Of a stretch of 64,000 nucleotides of DNA, positions 43,536 to 51,217 are shown in pieces. The translations under genes were made by a program, and so were the position numbers. The notes beneath the pieces were generated by a model. The model did not search any database, was not told where the DNA came from, and saw only the letters and a list, made by a program, of their open reading frames with translations. The DNA comes from Archangium violaceum Cb vi76. GTDB taxonomy: Bacteria > Myxococcota > Myxococcia > Myxococcales > Myxococcaceae. Each line of letters opens with the position of its first letter. Within the stretch, counting starts at the first letter, position 1. Location: NCBI RefSeq assembly GCF_000733295.1, contig NZ_JPMI01000048.1, forward strand, positions 1 through 64,000, read 5' to 3'.

Positions 43536-44534
43536 TCACCGGGCTCCCGCGAACAGCATGTCCAGCGGCACCGGCAACACCTCGCGCAACCATGGACCGA
43601 GCAGCATCACCTCGAGCGCCGCGAGCGACAGCCAGGGTCCGAAGGGGATGTTGGTGGGGCCCGGCTCCCAGTCGTCTTCCTCCTCGCCCTCCTCCCCGCC
43701 CTTCTCGTCACCCTCCCGGGCGACCACCGGCTCCGTTCCCTCCGGCTTCGGCACCGGCCCGGGCCCCTCCGCCACCTGGGGACTCTCCGTCCCGGGAGGC
43801 GTGGCCGGCGGCGGCGCGGTGGGGGACTCCGGCTCGGGGTCCGGCGCCGGTCCCGCCCGCCCGCGGACGAGCAGCATCAGCGAGCCCACCACCGCTCCCT
43901 GCAACGAGGAGAGGAAGATGACGGCGAGCAGCGGCTTCCACGTGAGGAAGGCGCCAATGAGCGCGAGCAGATCCTTGTCTCCCGCGCCCAGCGCCTCCTT
44001 CTTGAAGATCTTCTCCCCCAGCCACTCCATCCCCCAGAAGACGAGGAAGCCCACCACCGCGCCAATGACGGAGTCGCGCACCCGGTCCATCCCCATTGGC
44101 ACGGACAGCGCCACCCCGGCGACGATGCCCGGCCACGTCAGCTCCTGCGGGAGGATCCAATGCTCCAGATCAATAAAGGAGAGCGGCACCAGCACCAGCA
44201 CCAGCACCAGGGCGGCCACCAGCTCGGGCGTCCAACCAAAGCGGCGCTGGCAGGCCAGGAAGAGCAACGCGGTGAGCAGCTCGATGAGCGGGTAGCGCCA
44301 GGAGATGGGCAGACCACACGAGCTGCACCGGGCGCGCAACGCGAGCCACGACAGGACTGGAATGTTCTCGTACCACGCGAGTTGATGCCCGCATCGAGGA
44401 CACCGCGAGCGGGGGCGCACGATGCTCTCGCCCGCGGGCACGCGAGCGATCACGACATTCAAGAAACTGCCGAAGAGCAGGCCCATGACGAAAACCAGCG
44501 TCACGGCCGCGCCTTCCACCGCCTGAGGAGTCAC
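43536..44534 (-). CDS. pilD: Prepilin peptidase PilD
   Basis: A 332-residue inner-membrane aspartic peptidase that cleaves the PilA leader before Phe and methylates the new N terminus. The cytoplasmic loop has the CxxC pair motifs (CPRC at 45-48 and CSSC at 70-73), the two catalytic Asp residues are Asp122 (SFIDLEHWILP) and Asp186 (GAGDKDLLALIGA), and about eight hydrophobic segments are present. Unusually, an acidic, Pro/Glu/Gly-rich insertion of about 65 residues (227-293) lies between the sixth and seventh segments, just before the conserved IPFGPWLSLAA. The family usually has a loop of only a few residues there, so the protein is longer than the 250 to 290 norm. It diverges from pilA across 249 bases. 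Confidence 0.95.
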   Translation of the reverse strand: MTPQAVEGAAVTLVFVMGLLFGSFLNVVIARVPAGESIVRPRSRCPRCGHQLAWYENIPVLSWLALRARCSSCGLPISWRYPLIELLTALLFLACQRRFGWTPELVAALVLVLVLVPLSFIDLEHWILPQELTWPGIVAGVALSVPMGMDRVRDSVIGAVVGFLVFWGMEWLGEKIFKKEALGAGDKDLLALIGAFLTWKPLLAVIFLSSLQGAVVGSLMLLVRGRAGPAPDPEPESPTAPPPATPPGTESPQVAEGPGPVPKPEGTEPVVAREGDEKGGEEGEEEDDWEPGPTNIPFGPWLSLAALEVMLLGPWLREVLPVPLDMLFAGAR

Positions 44535-44593
44535 GTTCCGCGTCCCTTCGTTCCGCGAGCATCCGCGGATGGCGGAGCATAGGGCCCAAGCGC

Positions 44594-44655
44594 GTCACCG
44601 GGGCAGACGATTCCTGTCACCTGGTGACAAAAATTGGCACCCGCAAACCGTCACC
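44594..44655 (+). promoter_or_regulatory. Cluster of GTCACC half-sites with a perfect palindrome upstream of pilA
   Basis: GTCACC occurs at 44594-44599, 44616-44621 and 44650-44655, and its complement GGTGAC at 44623-44628. The middle pair forms the 15-base palindrome TGTCACCTGGTGACA (44615-44629). Its centre is about 95 bases upstream of the sigma-54 -24 element, a typical distance for an enhancer of an NtrC-type activator. PilR is the obvious candidate; Pseudomonas PilR sites contain TGTC. Confidence 0.5.
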
Positions 44656-44714
44656 CGCGCCGCGCGCCAAAGCCAAGTGCTTGGATCAGCGTGAAGGCTG
44701 CAAGGGTTTGATCC

Positions 44715-44730
44715 TGGCACCGTTCGTGCT
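44715..44730 (+). promoter_or_regulatory. Sigma-54 promoter of pilA
   Basis: The sequence TGGCACCGTTCGTGCT has the required GG (44716-44717) and GC (44728-44729) separated by ten bases and an almost perfect -24 element (TGGCAC). Transcription should begin near 44741, giving a leader of about 43 bases to the pilA ATG. M. xanthus pilA is also sigma-54- and PilR-dependent, and the PilS/PilR pair is encoded nearby. Confidence 0.8.
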
Positions 44731-44783
44731 ATTCCTCACGACGGCTTCGGCCGCAACCCCTCCTTCACCCGAAGGGAATTCAA

Positions 44784-45419
44784 ATGACCCGTCTGTTCGC
44801 CCGCAAGAACCGCGGCTTCACGCTCATCGAGCTCATGATCGTGGTGGCCATCATCGGCATCCTCGCCGCCATCGCCATCCCGAACTTCATCAAGTTCCAG
44901 GCTCGCTCCAAGCAGGGCGAGGCCAAGGCCAACCTGAAGGCCTGGTTCACCACGCAGCGCGCCTTCCTCCAGGAGAAGGACCGCTACGAGCAGGACATCA
45001 AGATCATCGGCTACGCCCCCGAGCGCGGCAACCGCTACGCCTACTACTTCGAGGCCACCCCGACGTTCGAGGAGCGCAAGGGCGAGGCGCTGAAGGCCGA
45101 CCAGACCAGCGCCACCGGCATCACGGTGGACACCGGTAAGTTCAAGGGCTCCATGACGAACCCGACGGCCGCCGCGGTCACCCTGAACCACGCTGGCACG
45201 GGCGGCGCGCCCCTGAAGCCGGGCATCTCCGGCAGCTGCCCCGGCTGCAACATCGACGCGATCGCCGCCGGCAACATCGACAACGAGACCGGCGGTGTGG
45301 ACACCTGGTACATCTCCACGGGTGACGCCACGGGTACGGCCGCCTGCGGCAACGCCGACGAGACCATGGCCGTCGCCGGTACGCCGTACATGAACTACAA
45401 CGACGTGGACTGCGACTGA
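44784..45419 (+). CDS. pilA: Major type IV pilin PilA
   Basis: The 211-residue prepilin of the T4P. The leader MTRLFARKNRG (11 residues) is followed by the cleavage site and N-terminal methylated Phe, FTLIELMIVVAIIGILAAIAIPNFIKFQ, with Glu5 of the mature pilin present. This class-A helix carries a typical globular head. It contains YFEATPTFEERKGEALKADQ and a C-terminal Cys-containing region: GISGSCPGCNIDAIAAG and TAACGNADE ... NDVDCD, which may form the disulfide loop. Mature length is 200 residues, similar to M. xanthus PilA. Expression is expected to be strong and PilR-dependent; a terminator-like hairpin follows directly, and the pilGHI genes continue on the same strand. Confidence 0.98.
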   Translation: MTRLFARKNRGFTLIELMIVVAIIGILAAIAIPNFIKFQARSKQGEAKANLKAWFTTQRAFLQEKDRYEQDIKIIGYAPERGNRYAYYFEATPTFEERKGEALKADQTSATGITVDTGKFKGSMTNPTAAAVTLNHAGTGGAPLKPGISGSCPGCNIDAIAAGNIDNETGGVDTWYISTGDATGTAACGNADETMAVAGTPYMNYNDVDCD

Positions 45420-45472
45420 TGTAGTCGCCCACTCGCCGGACAGGCTCTTTCGAGCCGCCGTCGAAAACGAGA

Positions 45473-45510
45473 GGACACTCGGGCATAAACCCGGGTGTCC
45501 TTTCTGTTTT
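45473..45510 (+). terminator. Intrinsic terminator between pilA and pilG
   Basis: Arms GGACACTCGGG (45473-45483) and CCCGGGTGTCC (45490-45500) pair over eleven bases (one G-T wobble) around a 6-base loop and are followed by a T-rich tail (45501-45510). It lies between pilA and the start of pilG, so most pilA transcripts should end here and readthrough would give a lower level of pilGHI. A smaller hairpin (45443-45456) precedes it. Confidence 0.85.
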
Positions 45511-45511
45511 A

Positions 45512-46423
45512 ATGCCGCCCATGAGGTCGCGAACTTCCCTGCCTGCCCTGCTGGCTGGCGCCTTCTGCCTGAGCGCTCTCGTCCTGCTCGCGGCGCCGCC
45601 TCGTCAGCAACCCCGAGGCCCCCACCAGGAGCCCCTGCTCCCCCGCCAGGAGCTGCTGCGCCTGGTCGGCCGTGGCTACCTGGAGCTGGTCGCCGACTAC
45701 TTCTGGCTCCAGACCATCCAGTCCACCGGCCGCGCCTTCCTCGCCGAGGAGTACGGGGACGTCTACCCGTACGCGGATCTCACCACGGACCTGGATCCGA
45801 AATTCGGCCTCGTCTACGTGTTCGCCGGCAGCGTGCTGCCCACCAATACCGGACGGGAGATCTGGGCCAACACCGATGAGTCCACACGTCTTCTGCGCAA
45901 GGGCCTGAAGCAGTTCCCGAACGATCTCAAGATGCACGTGCTGTTGGCCTACAACCTGAGCGCCTTTCACAAGCAATACCAGGAGGCCGCGCAGGTCCTG
46001 GAGCGGGCCTCGAAGCTGCCGGGCGCGCCCTCGTACCTGCCCGCCCTGGCCACCCGCCTCTATGCCCAATCCGGGAGCGTGGACTCGGGCCTCGCGCTGG
46101 CCCGCACCCTCGCGAACTCCGCGGAGGACGAGGAGACGCGGGAGATCTTCAAGCAGCGCGTGAGGGACCTGGAGCTCGAAGGCGAGCTGCGGCGCGTGGA
46201 GGCCTCCATCGGCCGCTTCCGCCAGGAGTTCGGCGTGGCCCCTCCGGACGTGGACACACTGCTGTGGCTGGGCTTCCTGGACAGGCCGCCGTACGACCCC
46301 AAGAACGGCGGGTTCTTCATCGGCAGCGATGAACGCGCCTATTCCCATACCCAGCAGCGGCGCCTCGAGATCTTCACCCCCAACAACCGTGGCTACCAGT
46401 GGGCCATGCCCATGGAGCAGTGA
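45512..46423 (+). CDS. pilG: PilG, T4P-associated protein
   Basis: A 303-residue protein occupying the pilG position between pilA and the ABC transporter genes pilH and pilI, which in M. xanthus are all needed for social motility. It has an N-terminal membrane or signal segment (about residues 12-28, PALLAGAFCLSALVLLA), a periplasmic Trp/Tyr-containing region (ELVADYFWLQTIQSTGR), and a helical array of TPR-like repeats (about 115-250). No enzymatic motif is seen. The ATG at 45512 lies in the tail of the terminator hairpin and no ribosome site is visible; ATG 45521 is an equal candidate. The stop at 46421-46423 is four bases before the pilH start. PilG probably acts with PilH/PilI; the transported molecule is unknown. 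Confidence 0.88.
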   Translation: MPPMRSRTSLPALLAGAFCLSALVLLAAPPRQQPRGPHQEPLLPRQELLRLVGRGYLELVADYFWLQTIQSTGRAFLAEEYGDVYPYADLTTDLDPKFGLVYVFAGSVLPTNTGREIWANTDESTRLLRKGLKQFPNDLKMHVLLAYNLSAFHKQYQEAAQVLERASKLPGAPSYLPALATRLYAQSGSVDSGLALARTLANSAEDEETREIFKQRVRDLELEGELRRVEASIGRFRQEFGVAPPDVDTLLWLGFLDRPPYDPKNGGFFIGSDERAYSHTQQRRLEIFTPNNRGYQWAMPMEQ

Positions 46424-46427
46424 ACCC

Positions 46428-47390
46428 ATGGACTCTCCCTCTCCCATCGAAATCCGAAACCTGTCCAAGACGTACCGGCTCGGCTTCCTCATGAACCGGC
46501 AGGTGCGTGCCCTCCAGTCGTTGGATCTCTCGCTGATGCCAGGCCAGGTGTATGGACTGCTCGGGCCCAATGGCGCAGGCAAGTCCACCACCATCAAGAT
46601 CCTCCTGAACCTGGTGCAGCCCTCGGAAGGCGAGGCGCGGCTGTTCGGCCTGCCCCCGTCCGACCGCGAGGCACGCCGCCGCGTGGGCTATGTGCCGGAG
46701 AACCCCGCGCCCTACGAGTACCTCACGGGCCGCGAGTTCGTCACGCTGTCGGGACGGCTCAATGGCCTGAGCGGCAAGGAGCTGGATGACCGGGTCTCCG
46801 AGGTGCTGGGCATGGTGCAGATGACCCGCGCCGCCAACCTGCAGATCCGCCGCTACAGCAAGGGCATGGTGCAGCGCGTGGCGCTGGCGCAGGCCCTGGT
46901 GTCCAAGCCCGCCCTGCTCATCCTGGACGAGCCCACCTCGGGGTTGGATCCCGTGGGCCGCCGGCAGATCCGCGATCTCATCCTCGAGGAGCGCCACCGC
47001 GGCACCACGGTGCTCTTCTGCACGCACATCATCCCGGACGTGGAGGCGCTCTGTGACCGGGTGGCCGTGCTGGTGGGTGGCCGGCGCGTGCGCGAGGGCA
47101 GCGTGGCCGAGCTGGTGAGCGCGCAGACCACGCACGTGGAGATGACGGTGGAGGGGCTGCCGCTGGAGCACATCCAGGCGATGGGCATCACACTGGAGAT
47201 GGCCCGGCCGCTGGAGAACCGCGTGCTGCTGCACGTGCGCGAGTCGGATGCACAGCCGCTGCTCAAGCACGTGCTGGAGCAGGGGGGACGGGTCACCCAG
47301 CTCCACCCCGCCCGCTTCTCGTTGGAAGAACTGTTCCTGCGTGCGCTGGAAGAGGCGAAGCAGGGTCCCGTTGGAGGAGAGATTTCGTGA
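46428..47390 (+). CDS. pilH: ABC transporter ATPase PilH
   Basis: A 320-residue ABC ATPase. ATG 46428 gives MDSPSPIEIRNLSKTYRLGF; the longer frame upstream overlaps pilG and is rejected. Walker A is GLLGPNGAGKSTT, the signature RYSKGMVQRVALAQAL, Walker B LLILDEPTSGLDPVGR and the switch His is in LFCTHIIPD. The C-terminal 80 residues (VEMTVEGLPLEHIQAM and so on) form the extra domain typical of two-component export ATPases such as the DrrA/CcmA type. It overlaps pilI by one base (TGATG). The PilGHI transporter of M. xanthus is required for pilus formation or export of a pilus-related factor, but its substrate is not known. Confidence 0.95.
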   Translation: MDSPSPIEIRNLSKTYRLGFLMNRQVRALQSLDLSLMPGQVYGLLGPNGAGKSTTIKILLNLVQPSEGEARLFGLPPSDREARRRVGYVPENPAPYEYLTGREFVTLSGRLNGLSGKELDDRVSEVLGMVQMTRAANLQIRRYSKGMVQRVALAQALVSKPALLILDEPTSGLDPVGRRQIRDLILEERHRGTTVLFCTHIIPDVEALCDRVAVLVGGRRVREGSVAELVSAQTTHVEMTVEGLPLEHIQAMGITLEMARPLENRVLLHVRESDAQPLLKHVLEQGGRVTQLHPARFSLEELFLRALEEAKQGPVGGEIS

Positions 47391-48157
47391 TGGGTCCGTT
47401 CATCGCCCTGGCGCTCAATGGCTTCCGGGAGGCCCGGCGCAACCGCGTCACCCTGCTGGTGGCCATCTTCGCGTTGGCCATGCTCATGTCCACCACGCTC
47501 GTGCTGGAGATCACCGTCGGCACGTTCGATCGCGTCATCACCGACGTGGGCCTGGGAGCCATGAGCCTGATGCTGGTGCTGCTCGCCATCTTCCTCTCCA
47601 GCGGGCTCATCTCGCGGGAGATTGAAAGGCGCACCATCTTCCTCATGGTGTCCAAGCCGCTGTCGCGTGGCGCGTTCCTCGTGGGCCGGCTGGCGGGCAA
47701 CATGCTCACCGTGACGGTGCTGCAGCTGCTCATGGCCGCGCTCTTCTTCGCGATGATGTCCTTCTACGAGAGCCCCATCAGCCCGGCGCACCTGGCGGCG
47801 GTGGGCATGCTGTGGTTCGAGCTGTGGGTGCTCAGCGCCGTGGGCTTCCTGATGTCCAGCTTCTCCAGCCAGATGGTGTCGGCCTTCGTCACGGTGAGCG
47901 TCTACTTCGCCGGCCACCTGTCGTCGGACATCTACAAGCTGGCCTCGAAGTCCGAGAGCGGAGCCATCCAGGCGCTGGGCAAGGCCGTGTACTACGTGCT
48001 GCCGGACCTCTCCCGCTTCAACTACCGGCCGCACGCGACGTACTACGCCCCTGTCACTTCCAGCGAGCTGCTGTCGGCCGCCGCGTACGGCATGGCCTTC
48101 ACCGGCGTGCTGGTGGCGCTGGCCGTCGTCCTCTTCAACCGGCGCGACTTCCGCTGA
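47390..48157 (+). CDS. pilI: ABC-2 type permease PilI
   Basis: A 255-residue integral membrane permease of the ABC-2 family, partner of PilH. The start is ATG 47390 (overlapping the pilH stop in TGATG, with GGAGGAG ten bases upstream) or GTG one codon earlier. About six hydrophobic segments are visible: AILVAIFALAMLMSTTLVLEI-like early, then MSLMLVLLAIFLSSGLISREI, the MVSKPLSRGAFLVGRLAGNMLTV coupling helix region that typically follows Arg/Glu, LLMAALFFAMMSF, LSAVGFLMSSFSSQMVSAFVTVSVYFAG and a C-terminal helix. No conserved substrate-determining residue is known. Its stop is 25 bases from the convergent stop of pilR. Confidence 0.92.
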   Translation: MGPFIALALNGFREARRNRVTLLVAIFALAMLMSTTLVLEITVGTFDRVITDVGLGAMSLMLVLLAIFLSSGLISREIERRTIFLMVSKPLSRGAFLVGRLAGNMLTVTVLQLLMAALFFAMMSFYESPISPAHLAAVGMLWFELWVLSAVGFLMSSFSSQMVSAFVTVSVYFAGHLSSDIYKLASKSESGAIQALGKAVYYVLPDLSRFNYRPHATYYAPVTSSELLSAAAYGMAFTGVLVALAVVLFNRRDFR

Positions 48158-48182
48158 GGCCCGCGGCCCGGGGAGGCGGGGC

Positions 48183-49577
48183 TCAGGCCTCGTCTTCCCG
48201 CTCCGACAGCCCGTGCTTGGCCAGGCGGTAGCGGAAGGAGCGGAACGTCAGCCCGAGCAGCTCCGCCGCGCGGATCTTCACCCCGCCGGCCTGGGACAGG
48301 GCGGCCAGCAGGTAGCGCCGCTCGGCATCGTCCAGGTGGTGCTCCAGCGAGAAGCCGGGGCCGAGCTGCACCTCCGCCGAGGGGGCCGCCGCCACCGGAG
48401 ACGGAGCCGGCTCACCGCGCAGCGTGGGCGGCAACGAACCCAGCGTCAGCACGTCCCCATCCGCCAGCGTGGCCGCGCGCTCGACGATGTTCTCCAGCTG
48501 CCGCACGTTGCCCGGGAAGGCGTAGGAGGACAGCACCGCCAGCGCCTCCGGTGAGAAGCGCATCCCCGGACGCCCCAGCTCCTTGCGCTGGCGCTCGAGG
48601 AAGTGCTCGGCCAGCAACGCGATGTCCCCCGCCCGCTCGCGCAATGGCGGCAGCTCCAGGGTGATGACGTTGAGGCGGTAGAAGAGATCCTCCCGGAAGC
48701 GCCCCGCCTTCACCTCGGCCTCCAGGCGCCGGTTGGTGGCGGCCACCACGCGCGCGTGGAAGGGAATCTCCGCCGAGCTGCCCACCGGCTTCACCTTGCG
48801 CTCCTGCAACACGCGCAGGAGCTTCACCTGGGTGGCCAGCGGCACCTCGCCAATCTCGTCGAGGAACACCGTCCCCTCGCCCGCGTGCACCAGCAGGCCC
48901 GGCCGCTCCTGCGTGGCGCCGGTGAAGGCGCCCTTCACGTGGCCGAAGAGCTCGCTCTCCAGCACGCCCTCGTTGAGGGCCGCGCAGTTGACGGGAAGAA
49001 AGGGCTGGCCCGCCCGCTGGCTCTTGAGGTGGATGGCCCGGGCGATGAGCTCCTTGCCCGTGCCGCTCTCCCCGTGGATGAGGACGGTCGAGCGCGTGGG
49101 CGCCACCTTCTCCACCAGGCCCCACACGGCGCGCATCCGCTCGCTGCGCCCCACCCCCATCACCCCCGCGCCGGGCACCAGGTGCTCGCGCAGCGACACG
49201 TTCTCCTGGCGCAGCGAGCGCTTCTCCAGCGCCTTCTGCACCAGCAGCTTCAGCTCCTCGTTGTCGAAGGGCTTGCCGATGTAGTCGTACGCCCCCTCGC
49301 GCATGGCCTCCACCGCCGACGCCGCCGTGCCGAAGGCGGTGATGACGATGACCTCGGGCGGCTCGGGCAGCGAGCGCGTGGCGCGCAGCACGTCCATGCC
49401 GCTCTGCGCGGCGCCCAGCTTCATGTCGGTGATGACCAGGTCCACCTTCGCCGAGCCCAACACCTCCCGGGCCGCCTTCACGCCGTCCGCGCACGTCACC
49501 TGGTAGCCCGCACGGGCCAGCAGCACCTCCAGGAACTCGCGCATCGACAGCTCATCGTCCACCACCAGGATGTGCAC
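48183..49577 (-). CDS. pilR: NtrC-type response regulator PilR, activator of pilA
   Basis: A 464-residue sigma-54 activator. I take GTG 49577 as the start, giving (M)[19 protein letters not shown] (GGGAGAG nine bases upstream); GTG 49583 would add two residues but puts the ribosome site too close. The receiver acceptor is Asp51 in VITDMKLG, with Lys in [10 protein letters not shown]. The AAA+ domain has Walker A GESGTGKE, the standard GAFTGA loop and Walker [12 protein letters not shown]. The C-terminal Fis helix-turn-helix ([25 protein letters not shown]) reads DNA. PilR should bind the GTCACC palindrome upstream of pilA and use the sigma-54 promoter at 44715. It follows pilS by 22 bases and converges with pilI. 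Confidence 0.95.
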   Translation of the reverse strand: MHILVVDDELSMREFLEVLLARAGYQVTCADGVKAAREVLGSAKVDLVITDMKLGAAQSGMDVLRATRSLPEPPEVIVITAFGTAASAVEAMREGAYDYIGKPFDNEELKLLVQKALEKRSLRQENVSLREHLVPGAGVMGVGRSERMRAVWGLVEKVAPTRSTVLIHGESGTGKELIARAIHLKSQRAGQPFLPVNCAALNEGVLESELFGHVKGAFTGATQERPGLLVHAGEGTVFLDEIGEVPLATQVKLLRVLQERKVKPVGSSAEIPFHARVVAATNRRLEAEVKAGRFREDLFYRLNVITLELPPLRERAGDIALLAEHFLERQRKELGRPGMRFSPEALAVLSSYAFPGNVRQLENIVERAATLADGDVLTLGSLPPTLRGEPAPSPVAAAPSAEVQLGPGFSLEHHLDDAERRYLLAALSQAGGVKIRAAELLGLTFRSFRYRLAKHGLSEREDEA

Positions 49578-49599
49578 GGCCACGCTCTCCCTTTTCCCC

Positions 49600-51204
49600 T
49601 CAACCCTGCACGGGCAGCTGGATGAGGAACTCGGTGCCCTCCTGCGGCGAGGAGGACACCCGGATGTTGCCACCATGCGCACGCACGATGGAGTACGCCG
49701 TGGACAGGCCCAGCCCCGTACCACCCTCCCGGGTGCTGAAGAAGGGCTCGAAGATGCGCGACAGGTCCGCGGCGGGAATGCTTCCCCCCGAGTCCCAGAT
49801 GCGCAGCAGGGCCAGCTCCTCCGCGCCCTCCAGCGTCACCCGCACCCGGCCTCCCCGGCCCGCGGCCTGGAAGGCGTTGCGCAGGATGTTGATGAGCACC
49901 TGGCGGAGCTGATCCGCGTCCACCGGCACCCGCAACGGGGCCAGCACCTGCTCCACCCCGACCTGCCAGGCCAGTGGATCCGCCCGCAGCATGTCCACCG
50001 TCTCCGCCACCAGCACCTCCAGGTCCAGCGCCTGCTTGACGGGAGGCGGCGGACGGGCGAAGCGCAGGAAGTCCTCCACCAACTTGGACAGCCGGTCCGA
50101 CTCGCGCAGGAGGATCTCCACCAGCTTGGCCGACGTGGGGTCCCCGCCGGGCTCCTGGACGAGCAGCTGCGCCGAGCCCCGCATGGCGGCCAGGGGGTTG
50201 CGAATCTCATGGGCGAGCTGGGCGGCCAGCGTCCCCAGGGCGGCCAGCCGGTCCGCGCGCTTCAAGTCCTCCTCGATGCGGCGCAGCTCCGTCAGGTCCT
50301 GGAAGACGACGAGCGTGCCCCCGCCTCCACTGCCCTCCAGCCCCGTCACCGTCAGCCCGAGCGTGCGCAGGCCCGAGGGCGTCTGCACCGTGAGCTCCCG
50401 GCGGCGCTGGCGGACCTCCGGCCCCAGGGAGCCCGGCAGCAGGGTCTCCACGTGCAGGCCCGGCACCAGCCGCCCCTCCAGGGACAGGATGGAGCGCGCG
50501 GCCCCGTTGACGAAGGTGACCCGCCCCGACTCGTCGCAGGTGATGAGCCCCGAGGGCATGCAGGCCAATATCTGCCGCTGCAGGGTGTCGAGCTTCTTGA
50601 GGTCCGCCTCGCGCTCGGACAGCCTCCCGCCCGTGGCCGACAGCTGGCGCGTCAGGTAGCCGGCCAGCGCGGCGATGAGGAAGAGGGCCAGCACGTTGCT
50701 GCCCAGCAGGAAGGCCAGGCGCTGCCGGGTGATGTCCCCCACGCCCAGGGGCGGCTCCAACCACCGCAGCTTCACCGCCATCAGCAGCGAGCCATAGGCG
50801 ATGGCCCCGGCCCCCGCGGCGAGCAGCGCGCCCCGGCCATCCAGCAGGATGCTCGCGCCAATGACGGCCAGCAGGTAGAGGAAGGTGAAGGGGCTGTCCC
50901 CCACTCCGGTGAGGAAGACGAGCACCGAGGCGATGAGCAGGTCACCCACCACCTGCACCACCGCCGCCACCCGGTCCGCCCGGCCCCCGCGCAGCATGAG
51001 GCCGTACACCAGGGTGAAGAGGTAGACGAGCCCGATGACCGTGAAGGACAACGTGTCGCCGCGGCTGGGCTCCTCCACCAGCGGCTGCATGAGCAGCCGG
51101 GCCACCACCGCCACCAGCGACAGACTGACGGCCACCGTGCGGAACACGGTGAGCCACACCAGCCGCGTCCGCAGCGCATCCGACTGCGGAGGCGCCGCGA
51201 GCAC
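49600..51204 (-). CDS. pilS: Sensor histidine kinase PilS
   Basis: A 534-residue inner-membrane kinase, partner of PilR. GTG 51204 gives (M)LAAPPQSDALRTRLVWLTVFRTVAVS after the short gap from pilC; the frame to 51276 overlaps pilC. About six membrane helices occupy residues 15-185, as in PilS of Pseudomonas, where they sense PilA in the membrane. A PAS domain (about 205-310, with ILACMPSGLITCDESGRVTFVN) follows, then HisKA with His332 in AAQLAHEIRNPLAAM and the ATPase domain (N box QVLINILRNAFQA, G1 IWDSGGSIP, G2 GGTGLGLSTAYSIV). The G1 Asp is followed by Ser instead of the usual N/D-x-G spacing but Gly residues are kept. Feedback from PilA abundance to pilA transcription is the expected role. 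Confidence 0.95.
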   Translation of the reverse strand: MLAAPPQSDALRTRLVWLTVFRTVAVSLSLVAVVARLLMQPLVEEPSRGDTLSFTVIGLVYLFTLVYGLMLRGGRADRVAAVVQVVGDLLIASVLVFLTGVGDSPFTFLYLLAVIGASILLDGRGALLAAGAGAIAYGSLLMAVKLRWLEPPLGVGDITRQRLAFLLGSNVLALFLIAALAGYLTRQLSATGGRLSEREADLKKLDTLQRQILACMPSGLITCDESGRVTFVNGAARSILSLEGRLVPGLHVETLLPGSLGPEVRQRRRELTVQTPSGLRTLGLTVTGLEGSGGGGTLVVFQDLTELRRIEEDLKRADRLAALGTLAAQLAHEIRNPLAAMRGSAQLLVQEPGGDPTSAKLVEILLRESDRLSKLVEDFLRFARPPPPVKQALDLEVLVAETVDMLRADPLAWQVGVEQVLAPLRVPVDADQLRQVLINILRNAFQAAGRGGRVRVTLEGAEELALLRIWDSGGSIPAADLSRIFEPFFSTREGGTGLGLSTAYSIVRAHGGNIRVSSSPQEGTEFLIQLPVQG

Positions 51205-51217
51205 GAGACCGCCGACG

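Noticed and set aside
45512-46423. pilG as a pseudopilin or TPR lipoprotein Tgl homologue
   Set aside because: There is no prepilin cleavage motif (G-F-T-L-x-E) and no lipobox; position and helical repeats fit PilG better.
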